NCBI RefSeq assembly: GCF_019393635.1
Contig: NC_057861.1
Span: forward strand, 309,701,968 to 309,765,967
Source of the DNA: Dromiciops gliroides
Lineage: Eukaryota; Chordata; Mammalia; Microbiotheria; Microbiotheriidae
DNA: 64,000 nucleotides
Reading direction: 5' to 3'
Below the pieces are notes generated by a model, which saw only the letters and a program-made list of their open reading frames with translations, made no database searches and was not told the origin of the DNA. Positions 43,618 through 54,577 of the stretch are shown here, one piece after another (the first letter of the stretch is position 1; each line of letters begins with the position of its first letter). Both the position numbers and the translations under genes were made by a program.

Positions 43618-46600
43618 ATTTTATATTTTGTAATGCTGTCATTTTTCATCCTACATTTTTTTTATCATAAATTTAGTCCTTTTTGGTCAGAAATTCTTCC
43701 TTTATCCATAGATTTGACAGGTAAAATTTTCCATGCTCCTTTGATTTACTTATCATATCATCCTTTATTTCTAAATAGCCGTTTCAACTTTATTTTGTTA
43801 TATGGTGTAAGATGTTGGTCTATACCATATTTCTGCCAAACTACTTTACAATTTTCCCAACTATTTTTGTTAAATAGTGCATACTTGTCTCCAAATCTTG
43901 GTTCTTTGGGTTTATCAAACACTAGATTAATTTGGTTATTTCCTATTGTGCATTGTATACCTAATCTATTCTTTTAATCCACCACTCTGTTTCTCATCTA
44001 GCACAAGATTCTTTAGGCGATTACTTTATAATACAGTTTGAAATCTGTAACTGTCAGTCTGCCTTCCTTAACTTTTTTAAACAATTGTTTCCCTTGATAT
44101 TCTTGATTTTTGTTCTTCCAGATGAATTTTGTTACTATTTTTTCTGGCTTTCTAAAATAATTCTTTGGTTGTTTGATGCAATGGCACTGAATAAGAAAAT
44201 TAACTTAGGTAGAGCTGTTATTTTTATTTTATTGGATCAGCCTTACTATGAGCAAAAAATATTCCTCCAGCTGTTTACATCTGTCTTTATTTGTGTGAAA
44301 AGTGTTATGTAATTGTATTCTTGTAATCGCATAGCTTGTCTTAGCAGGTAGACTCTTAAGTATTTTATATTTTCTGCAGTTATTTTAAATGTAATTTCTC
44401 TATCCCTTCCTTCTGGGTTTTGTTGATAATGTGTAGAAATGCTGATGATTTATGTGGATTTATTTTATATCCTTTGCTAAAGTTTTTTTTTTAAACAGAT
44501 GAGGATTTGTTTCAATTAGGTTTTTACTCAATTCTTAGTGTGTTCTAAATTTACCATCATATCATCTGCAAAGAGTAATAGTTTTGTTTCCTCCTTGCCT
44601 CCTTTTTAAAATTCAGATTCTTTTACTTGTCTTATTGCTATAGTTAGTATTTATAATACAATATTGAATAATAGTGGTGATAATAGACATCCTTGCTTCA
44701 CCCCTGATTTTACTGGGAAGGTTTCAAGTTCATCTCTTTTATAGATAATGCTTACTCTTAGTTTTAGGTAGATACTACTTAAGGAAGGTTCCATTGATTC
44801 CTATGTTTTCTACTATTTAAAAAACAGGAATTAGTGGTATATTTTTTCAAAATATTTTTTCTGCATCTATTAATATGATGATGTGGTTTTTTAACTGATA
44901 TGATCAGTTATTCTTATAGTTTGATTCAGCTTTCCATTCCCAGTATAAATCCCATCTGGTCATAGTGTGTGATCTTTTTGATATATTGCTGTAATCTTCT
45001 TGCTAGCATTTTGCTTAAAAATTAAAAAAAATACATTAATGTTCATTAAGGAAATTGGCCTATAGTTTTTTCCCTCTGTTTTTGCTCTCCCTGCTTTAGG
45101 TATCAAAACCATATTTGGGTCATAAAAGGAATTTAGTGTAAGTTCTTACTTGCCTATTTTTTCAAATAGTATATATAGTATTGGGATTAATTGTTCTTTA
45201 AATGTTTGGAAAATTCACTTGTAAATCAATCTAGTAGTCTATTTACTCTTCTGTTAATCTGGGAAGTTTATATTTTTGTAAATATTAATTCACTTCACTT
45301 AGATTGCCATTTTCCCATTTATTACATAATTTACATGACAAATTACATAATTTAGTAAAGGAATCATTTCTTTAATTTCATCTTTAGAATTAGATTATTT
45401 AGTTTCCAGTTGGTTTTTATTTAATGTAATTTTTATTGCATTATGGTCTGAAAAGGGTGCATTTAATATTTCTGCTTTTCTTCATTTGTTTGTGAGGATT
45501 TTTTTGCCATGGTCAGTTTTTGTGAAGTTGCTATTTACAGCTGAGAAAAAGATAGACTCTTTTCTGTTTCCATTCAGTTTTCTCTAGAGGTCTATCTAAC
45601 TTTTCTAAGATTTTATTCATCTTATTACTTTTTTATTGTTTTATGGTTAGATTTATCTAAATCTCAGAGGTGAATGTTTTGGTACCCCACTAATAGAGCT
45701 TTATGCTCTGTTTCATTCTGTAATTCATTTAGCTTTTTCTTTAAAAAAATTGGATGCTGTGCCATTTGGTGCATATATGTTTAGTAATGATATTACTTCA
45801 TTGTGTATGGTGCCTTTTAGTAAGATGTGGTTTCCCTGCTTATACTTTTTAATTAGGTCTATTTTTGCTTTTGCTTTGTCTGAGATCATGATCGTTATTC
45901 CTGCCTTTTTTACTTGTTGAGTCATAATAGATTCTTCTCCAGCTCCTTATTTTAACTCTGTGTGTGTGTGTCTGTTGTAAGTGTGTTTCTTATAAACAAC
46001 ATATTGTTGGATTCTGGCTTTTAATCCATTCTGCAATCTACTTCTGTTCATTTTCTTCTATTCTGTTGTCCTTTGTTTATCTTTCTCTCTCTTCTTTTGC
46101 CTCCTTTAAAGTCTACTTTGCTTCTGACCACTGCCATCTTTTATCTGCCATCCCTTTTACCATCCTCCCTTTCTCTTACCCCCTTTTCCTGGTTTCCTAT
46201 TGGGTAAGATAGGTTTCTGTTACCAATTATATACAGTATGATTTCTATCTTTTCTTCCCCTTTTTTGAAGCAATTTAGATGTGAGAGAGGTGCAAGCATT
46301 GCTACCTCCCCTCCTACATTTTCCCTTTCAACGTAAAAACTTTCTTTTATGTGAGATAATTTTCTCCATTCTCCCTCTTCCTTCCTTGCTTCTTTCATGG
46401 CATTCCCTTTTCTGACCTATCCATGTTTTTTTTTTTAACATGGTCCAAACATAATTCATTTCTATACCCTATTTCTATGTAGAATCCTTATAATGACAGA
46501 GTTCTTAAAAGTTACATGTATCATTTTTCCATATGAAAAGGCAAACAGTTTAACCTTATTGAGGCCCTTATGATTTCTCTTTCATGTTTACCACTTTACA

Positions 46601-48406
46601 CTTTTTTTGTTTTGTATTTGAAAGTCAGATTTTCTATTCACTGCTGGTCTTTTCATGAAGAATGCTTGACAGTGCTTTATTTCATTAAATATTCATTTTT
46701 TCCTTTGAAGGATTATACTCAGTTTTCCTGGGTAGGTCATTCTTGGTTGTATTCCCAGCTCTTTTGCCCCAGAATATCACATTCCAAGTCTTCTGCTCCT
46801 TTAATGTGAATCCTAACTGTAACTTCACAATATTTAAATGGTTTCCTTCTGGCTGCTTGAATTATTTTCTCTTTTATCTGGGAATTCTGAAATTTAGCTA
46901 TAATTTTATGGGAGTTTTCATTTTGGGATCTCTTTCAGGTAGTGATTAGTGGATTTTTTCACTTTCTATTTAACCCTAGTTCTAGTATCCTGGGACAGTT
47001 TTCCTTAATAATTTTTTGAAATATGATATCTAGGCCATTTTTTTCATGGATTTCAGGCAATCTAATAATTCTTAAATTATCTCTTTTTGATATATTTTCT
47101 AGGTCAATTGTTTTTCCAATGAGGTATTTCACATTTTCTTCTATTTTCATTTTCCATTTTGTTTTATTGTTCCTTGATGTCTTATGGAATCATTAACTTC
47201 CACTTGCCTAATTCTGATTTTTAAAGAATTATTTTCTTCAGTCATATTTTGTACCTCTATTTGCATTTGGCCAATTCTGGTTTTTTAAAGAGTTATTCTC
47301 ATCAATGAATTTTTGTGCTTCTTTTTCAGCATGGCCCATTCATTTTTTAACGTGTTATTTTTGGCATCTTTTTTGTTCTTTTACCAATCTATTAATCCCC
47401 TTTTCATATTTTTTTTTCCTTTGCTCTGATTTCTTTACCTATTTTTTTCCTCTACCACTTGTATTTTATTTTGAAAATCATGTTTTAAGTTCTTGAAATT
47501 CTTGTTTGGCTTGTATTCAATTCACAGTTGTCTTTCATACTTTGCTTGTTTTCTTCTTCTGAGTTTGTGTCTTAATCTTCTCCATTTCTAGATTTTGAAC
47601 TTTCAGTTAAATTTGGGCTCTATTCCCAGTGTTGGGGTGTCGCCTCAAGCTTCAGGCTTTTTCACACTGCCATTTTCAGAGCTAGTTCTGGGAGTTTGGA
47701 AGTTTTGGGTACTTCTAAGGTGGTGTGATCTGAGGAGAGGTTTGTTCACTGCTTTCCTGGTGTGTACTCTGGTCCTTAACCCAGGAAGGGCCCCTGTCTC
47801 TTGTAAGTGCAATTGATATTACTTCTCAGGGCCACTGCTCCTTTGAGACTGGAAATAGTATTGTTCCTCAGGGTCCTTTATCCCTTAGGATTGGAAGTGA
47901 TACTACCCCTTAGTGCACTTGTTTCCTCTTGACCAAAAGTGCCTCTCTGCTCTTGACCTATGATCCAAAAGTATGGGTATAGACAGTGGGTTTGCCAGTC
48001 TGGTCCTGAGTCCAGTGCTAATACAAAGGTCTCATGTAATCTCTTCCTGACCAGTTTCCAGGTCCCCTTACTGGCTTAGGCTTCACAGCTTACAAAACTG
48101 CTGCTGCTTCTATTTCTACCATGGTGTCACACATCACTGGTGTTTCATACACATTGGCTCTGGGCCAACCTCTACCCCCATGTCACAGATCTCTCTTTCT
48201 GGCCCCCTAAGTTGTCTTAGGCTGAAAGAATGGCTTACCCTGACCTTTTGTTGGTTCTACCTTTCTAGAATTTAATGTGAGGTATTATTTTAAAGTTTTT
48301 TTTCAAGGGAAAGTTGAGAGAGCTTGACTGAGTGCTTTCTTGGCTCCACCCCAGGTAGAGCAATATATTTTTCATAGTAAACTTTGACATTAATTGGTTT
48401 TCTGAT

Positions 48407-48441
<35 letters not shown>

Positions 48442-48640
48442 TATCATATAGAGCTTAAAGGTTTTATAGTGTTTTACATATGTTATTTGGCCCTTACCAC
48501 AACCTTGTGAGTTAGGTATTATTTTATCCCTATTTTACAGATGAGGAAATGGACACTGAGAAAAATGTTACATGGTTTATCTAGGGTCACACAGCTAGGA
48601 AAGTATCTGAGACAGGATTCAAACTCAGATCCTAAGTATT
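48407..48640 (-). mobile_element. (TAA)n microsatellite and MIR-like SINE
   Basis: About eleven TAA units (48407-48440) lead into ACATATGTTATTTGGCCCTTACC ... TTTACAGATGAGGAAATGGAC ... CACACAGCTAGGAAAG. The tandem probably grew from the SINE's A/T-rich tail. Confidence 0.7.
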
Positions 48641-48908
48641 CTAGTACTCTATCTGATATACCACTTACCTTCCCAGTGAATAAAGACAGAGACCTCAAAC
48701 TCAGGATGATCTGGATTCAAGTTCCAACTCTGACACATACTGAGTATGACCTTGGTCAAGTATCTTAACTTCTCAGTCTTCTAGGTAACTTTAAAATTTT
48801 AAGTTGCACAGAAAGTGTTTATTCCTATTGGTAAATGGCATTTCCTCACCTGGGAGTGCCTTATACTGATGAAACCACAGGGCTAGCCTCTATCCTTTTC
48901 CATAAGTT

Positions 48909-48909
<1 letters not shown>

Positions 48910-48968
<59 letters not shown>
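48910..48968. repeat. Compound (TG)n(AG)n microsatellite
   Basis: About 18 TG dinucleotides (48910-48946) pass directly into about 11 AG dinucleotides (48946-48968). Confidence 0.95.
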
Positions 48969-48969
<1 letters not shown>

Positions 48970-49685
48970 AATATATGTACAAAGGTTGGATGTCATAATA
49001 AGGGCAAAGAAATGGATTTTGTGTTATTGAGTGAGGAAGAAAAAGTAAGGAAGCTATCTTGATTCATCTTATGGCTGACTGAACCTATTCTCATAGTGAA
49101 AAGACCAGTTCTTCCTGACCTTGGCTGGACTTCTAAGAAATAGAAGATTCTTTGCACAGGTAGTCATGAGCTTATTTTTTTTTCATGAGGTTATACAGAA
49201 AAACAAAGGTGTCAAAGGTTGCCCATGGCTTAAATTTGTGATTTAGCTTTTTTCTTCCTTGTGCTGATTTCTAGCTGTTGAAATTGCAGTAGGTTCAGTG
49301 AGTAGGTTAATGTCACAGTGCCTTTTGCTTAGTATGTCTTAAACTAAGGTTCTTTGTATCTGTGAGATGTAATTGTCTAATGTTAGTAACCTGTTTCTTA
49401 AATATCAAATATGGTCCTGATAGGAACTAGTTTATAGCATTCTGCATTTTATTTATTTACTGGTATACATATAAAACCAGACTACAAGAGAGGAGGAGGC
49501 TATAGGTCATTTTTTCAGAGTTCATTCTGTCTTTATAATGCCAGTGTCTTTTGAATTTATATAGAAATTTTAATTCCATGGTATTGACAAAGTACAGAAC
49601 TAAAAAATTTTTTTTTAAAAAAAGTAACCTAGGAATTTTACAGTTGGAAGAAACCATAAAGGTTATCAATTAAAAATACTATCCA

Positions 49686-49826
49686 GGGGCAACTAGATGG
49701 CGCAGTGGTAAAGCACCGGCCCTGGAGTCAGGAGTACCTGAGTTCAAATCTGGCCTCAGACACTTAACACTTACTAGCTGTGTGACCCTGGGCAAGTCAC
49801 TTAACCCCAATTGACTCACTAAAAAA
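49686..49826 (+). mobile_element. tRNA-derived SINE, first of a second pair at one target
   Basis: GGGGCAACTAGATGGCGCAG to CACTTAACCCCAATTGACTCA. Flanked by AAAAATACTATCCA at 49672-49685 and 49827-49840. Confidence 0.9.
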
Positions 49827-49840
49827 AAAAATACTATCCA

Positions 49841-49950
49841 GGGGTGGCTAGGTGGCTCAGTGGATAAAGCACTAGCCCTGGATTCAGAAGTACCTGAGTT
49901 CAAATTTGGCCTCAGACATTTGACTTACTTAATCCCATTGCCCCACAGAA
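49841..49950 (+). mobile_element. Shorter SINE, second of the pair
   Basis: GGGGTGGCTAGGTGGCTCAG to TTGACTTACTTAATCCC. The central TTACTAGCTGTGTGACC segment is deleted. Flanked by AAAAATACTATCCA at 49827-49840 and 49951-49964. Confidence 0.85.
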
Positions 49951-50224
49951 AAAAATACTATCCAAATCAATAATATAATTTTTTAACTTTCTAGAAAGAT
50001 ACATATATATGTATTATATTTATGCATACACGCACAGACCTAGAGAAAAAGAGAGAAATCTAGATTTGTTTGTATACTCTTTAGTAACTGGTACTTCTGT
50101 ACTTCATATAGCCTCTGATAATCTGGAAAATTAGATTTGGAAGAGAAACTTTAGAGGTCTTCTCGTTCAGTCCTTTCATTTTACAGATAAGGAAATTGAG
50201 ACCCAAAGAAATTAAGTGACTTGC

Positions 50225-50640
50225 TCAATGTTTTTGCTGTTGATCAGTCATGTCTGACTTTTCATGATGCCATATAGTATTTTCTTGGCAAAGGAAATGG
50301 AGTGCTTTGCCATTTTTTCCCCAGCTTATTTTACAGATGAGGAAACTGAGGCAAACAGGGTTAAGTGACTTGTCCATAGTTACACAACTGGTAAGTATCT
50401 GAGGCCAGATATGAGTCTTCCCTGACTCCAGGCCTGACTTTCTATCCACTGCATCACCTAGCCTCCAAAGAGGTACTGGAGTGGTTTGCCATTTCTTCTC
50501 CAGAGGATTAAGGCAAACAGGGTTTAAGTGATTTGCCCAGGGTTACACACCTAGTAAGTGCCTGAGGCAGGATTTGAACTAAAGTTTCCCTGACTCCAGA
50601 TCCAGTGCTCTAGCAAACTGAACCACCTAACTGCCTTGTT
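50225..50640 (-). mobile_element. Two adjacent SINEs with RTE-like tail
   Basis: GTCATGTCTGACTTTTCATGATGCC ... TTTTCTTGGCAAAGG (50248-50296) is the reverse complement of an RTE/BovB-type 3' end (compare GGGGTCATAAAGAGTCAG at 6602-6619). It is followed by a SINE body CAGATGAGGAAACTGAGGC ... CTATCCACTGCATCACCTAG. A second partial copy at 50470-50637 starts GTACTGGAGTGGTTTGCC. Confidence 0.7.
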
Positions 50641-50659
50641 TAATGTTACACAGGTCCTT

Positions 50660-50860
50660 TAAGTGGGTCAGCAATCTTTTCACTGTACAATGCTGTCAGA
50701 AGATCTGAGTTTAAATCCTTCCTCTGATGCTTACTACCTGTACGACCATGGGCAAGCCATTTAACTTCTCTGGGCTGCATTTTCCTCATCTGTAAAATGG
50801 GAGGGTTGGAAAAATGACATCTGAGGTCCCTTCCATTTTAGAGCTATGATTTTATTGGTC
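50660..50860 (+). mobile_element. MIR-like SINE
   Basis: AGAAGATCTGAGTTTAAATCC ... ACCATGGGCAAGCCATTTAAC ... TTTTCCTCATCTGTAAAATGGGAGG. Confidence 0.75.
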
Positions 50861-51292
50861 TAGAATTCAAACAGCACTTATCTACTGATAGAATACTCTT
50901 TTCCACAAAACTGACTAAATTTAAAAAAAAGTATACATAGATTTTTTTGTTTTATAATAGATATATATTCCTTGCCTACTTTCCAACCCAGTAAGGCATT
51001 CTTTGTAGCAATGATTAAGGATTAAAGAAAAAAAGCAATTCATGAATACTATAAATAATGTACCAAACGAGTTTGAAAGTATATTCAATGTTCACATCCA
51101 TAGTCTTCCACTTCTGCAAAGAAAAGAAGGTATATTTTTTCATTACTCTGGGACCAAGCTTGATCATTATAATTATATAGCATTCAGTATGGGGTTTTGT
51201 GTGTTTTGTTTTTTCTATTTAGGTTATAGCCACTGTGTATATTTTTCACTTGGTTTTGATTCCTTTACTATTAATTGAAAACGAAATAATAT

Positions 51293-51660
51293 TTGTAAAA
51301 CACTTAGCACAGTGCCTGACACATAGTGGGTACTATAAAATGCTAGCTATTATTATTTCATGGAAGTCACATGTTTTTCTGAATGCTTTATATTAATAAT
51401 TTCTTATGGAACAGTAATATTCCATTGATATTGTATATATGTCGTTTATCTATTCCTCAATAAATGGGCAGCTATTCCCTTACCCCCTTCCCTAAATTAT
51501 TTGCTAGCATTAAAGGTATTATAAATATCATTTCCCAAAAGTCTTAGCACCATATTGGCATTAAGATGTTTGGGACACATTGTCTTTGTTTTATATGGGA
51601 CTTTTATATCTTGTTACTTCCTAGAGGTATATACCTAGCAATATGATATATAGGTTGAAG
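51293..51660 (-). mobile_element. L2/MIR trace and L1 3' fragment
   Basis: AAAACACTTAGCACAGTGCCTGAC (51297-51320), then GAATGCTTTATATTAATAATTTCTTATGG ... CCTCAATAAATGGGCAGC, antisense L1 3'-end text. Confidence 0.6.
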
Positions 51661-52809
51661 AAAACTAAACTTAGCACATGTGATTTAAAAATGTGGGTTG
51701 AGGGTCCCCCCTCCCCAGGTATTCCTCACTTTTTTCCTTCAAATTCAGTCTATATTGAAATCTTTTAGCAGGAGAATAGAATTTTGTTAAAATTTGTTGC
51801 TGTTGGAATTTTCTAACTTTGAGTATAAGAATTTGTTTTTTATTTATATTTCATTTATTATTAAAGTCTACTTCCATCTTTAACAACAACAAAAAATGTT
51901 AAGTTCATAATGGTAAGCAAGGCTTATTACTGGATCATGGTTTTAACTCTCAAACACTTTAATTTTCTGACTTTGATGGTAATAATATAAGCAATCTCCA
52001 AATCCTCTAAAATGAGGAGTGTTAACAATAGATATCTCTAAACATGGTTAGTGCTTTCAAAAGATAGTTGAAAATCCTATTCAATCACTTAAAAATTATT
52101 ATGAACTGTGTAATTGTCCATAATAATCAGATATACAAATTAAAGGGCAAGTTCGTAGACTTTAACAAGAGAAAAGCTTATGAATTATGAAAAAAATACA
52201 AAGTGTCTTTGTTGTATATCTTCTAGACCTGGCTGAAATTCTATCAATATTTAATCTATTTTCCTTTCTTTTAAAAAATGTAGTTGTAGTTAGAGTATGT
52301 AAAATTGTGGTTCTCTGGCTAATATTCTGCCTTAACTCGTGTGTGTGTGTGTGTGTGTATACAAGCACACATATATACATATATATACACACATATATAT
52401 TTCCTTCTTTCCTCATATAATTAATATATTCCCTTTTATTCCATTAATAGATATTTATGTAATAAAGCAAACATTTCATAACAGTAAAATAAAAAGATGA
52501 TTGCACATGAAATTGCAAATCTGCTTTGCACAACTTGGTATTCCTTTAAAAAAACAAGAAAATTATCATATAAATTTCTTTTTCTTTTCCTTTTTTTCTA
52601 CCCTCTCCCCACCCTGCTATATTAAATGGCTACTATTAAACACAAACAGGTGTATGTGTGTGTGTGTATATATGTATATGTATGTAAAATGATCCTATAT
52701 TTCTATCAGTTCTTTCTCTGGATACAGATAGTATCTTTCTTCATGTCATTTATGGTTAATTTGAGTATTTATTTATAATAGTCAAAGTAACTTATTCACT
52801 CAAAGTCAT
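51661..52809. other. Intron 1 stretch with GT microsatellites, no gene
   Basis: (GT)10 at 52339-52358, ACAT/TATA-rich patch 52366-52400, TG/TA patch 52650-52685. Otherwise AT-rich. Confidence 0.6.
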
Positions 52810-53885
52810 TCTTAAAACAATATTACTTTTATTGTATACAACATTCTTTTGGTTCTGTTCATTTCAATTTTCATTATTTCATGCAGGTTTTCCCATGTTT
52901 TTCTAAGGTCATCGATCTCATAATTTCTTATAGCACAGTAGTATTCCATCATAATCATATACCACAACTTGTTCAGCCATTCCCCAATTGATGGGCAGCT
53001 CTGCAATTTCCAGTTCTTTGCTACCACAAAGAGAACTGCTATAAACATTTTAGAATGTATAGGTCCTTTTCCCTTTTCCCCTAACTATCTTTGGAAATAG
53101 ACCTAGTAGTCATATTGCTGGATCAAAGGTATTGCTTGGTCAAAGGGTGTAGGCTGTTTAATAGTTCTTTGGACATAATTCCAGATTGCTCTTTAAAATG
53201 ATTGAATCAGTTCACAATTCCACCAACAAAGAATTAGTGTCTTAATTTTTCCACATTTCCTTCAACATTTGTCTCTTTCCCCTTCAGTCATTTTAGTCAA
53301 TCTAGTAGGTATAAATATATATTTCAAGGTTATTTTAATTTGTTAAAGTTTGTTAAGTTTTGTTAATTTGTTACATTGTTTGCATTTCTCTAATCAATAA
53401 TGTTGTAGAACATTTTTTCATATGACTACAAATTGTTTTGATTTCTTCATTGGAAAACTACTTGTTCATATCTTGTGACCATTTATCAGTTGGGGAATGA
53501 CTTGTATTCTTATAGATCTGACAAGATTTTTATAATGGTAGTAGTTTTCAAAATAGAAAATTTTAATTAATTAAAATAGGCTTATTTTATGTGTTTGTTT
53601 TTGTTAACATGATCAATTGAGTTAATATATCATACTTTATTTAATCATTCTTTAATTATTCGACACATAGTATCCATATTATTTTTTTTGCTATTACAAA
53701 CAGCAAACACGATTATTTTTATACAAATAGGTTCTTTTTTCTTATGAATTTGTTGAATTTGTTGACCTTGCAATAATGTAATCATTGGATCAAAAATATG
53801 CTTAGTTTTATGATTCTTTTTTGCATATTGCTACATTGCTTTCCAAAATGTTTACACCAGACTGTAGTCCAATAAATAATATATT
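52810..53885 (-). mobile_element. L1 ORF2 C-terminal/3' fragments (two adjacent)
   Basis: Minus 52812-53048 encodes GEWLNKLWYMIMMEYYCAIR ... DLRKTWENL, the C-terminal L1 ORF2 signature. Antisense text continues to about 53520 (GGATCAAAGGTATTGC, ATTCCACCAACAAAG). A second, more diverged copy of the same region follows (53640-53880: ATTATTCGACACATAGTATCC, ATTGCTTTCCAAAATG). Confidence 0.8.
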
Positions 53886-54417
53886 GCCATTTCTGTTCAC
53901 TCATTTAAAAAAATTTATTACTGGTCCTTTGGGATTGAACAGCTCCAAGAAGGAAGATGCAGATCTCTTTAAAATGATTATATAAATCACTTTTCAAGAC
54001 AGTGCAAATCAGAATCACACCTACAATGTATCTACCTTGTATTGGCATTTTTTTTTTATATAATTGATGGTGCTTCTTAGGTAGGTCATGGTCAGTAATT
54101 GGTGAGGTTTTTTAGTGGGCAAAAAGTGATGTGACTTTATTTCTCTCTTTTGTCCTCATGCACAGTACTTTATATACAATGGGATATTTAATTTTTATAT
54201 GAAAATTGTTTTGTATAGGTAAAATATATTCCTATTTTAAAACCTTGTTATTTAGCACAGGAAAGTCATATAAAGATGATAGTAGGACATTATTATTATT
54301 ATTATCATTAATTTTGGAGCTGAGTAGAGAGAATAGAGAGAAAAGACAGGTGGATGATTGCTATATGTTTCAGACATCTTGTAAAATAACAATGATTTTT
54401 TAAAACAATTTTTCTAG

Positions 54418-54577
54418 TCCGAGTGGTAAGAAGTTCAGAAGCAAGCCTCAGTTGGCAAGGTACCTGGGAAATACTGTTGATCTTAGCAGTTTTGACTTCA
54501 GAACTGGAAAGATGATGCCTAGTAAATTACAGAAAAATAAACAGAGACTACGGAATGATCCTCTCAATCAAAATAAG
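54418..54577 (+). CDS. MBD2: MBD2 exon 2, second half of methyl-CpG-binding domain
   Basis: This 160-base exon has acceptor tttctag before 54418 and donor gtttgt after 54577. Its first base completes Ser186 (AG from exon 1 plus T), and 53 full codons follow (residues 187-239). They begin PSGKKFRSKPQLARYLGNTV and end LRNDPLNQNK. R193 (in KKFRSK) is the second methyl-CpG-contacting arginine of the MBD. The segment SSFDFRTGKM closes the domain, followed by a basic stretch KLQKNKQRLR. The sequence appears identical to the mammalian MBD2 segment I recall, so the DNA-binding domain is under strong constraint. The exon has ordinary base composition and sits 26.7 kb from exon 1. Phase matches both neighbours. 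MBD3 is the nearest paralogue, but it lacks the long Gly/Arg N terminus seen in exon 1. Confidence 0.97.

Larger units (their letters stand above)
42700..48355 (-). mobile_element. Old near-full-length L1 LINE, interrupted by an LTR and SINEs
   Basis: On the minus strand the order is L1-like. The 5' UTR starts near 48355 (minus GGGTGGAGCCAAGAAAG). ORF1 traces are at about 46950-47560, where 46959-47150 gives LENISKRDNLRIIRLPEIHEKN, an ORF1p-type core. The ORF2 endonuclease is at 45725-45925 (GITIMISDKAKAKIDL, then SLLNIYAPNG). Reverse-transcriptase and C-terminal text runs down to about 43620, and beyond the LTR and SINE to about 42700. Typical antisense phrases are AATAGTGGTGATAATAGACATCC (44669) and GGTGTAAGATGTTGG (43804). 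All frames are broken. The 3' UTR is missing. Confidence 0.85.
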
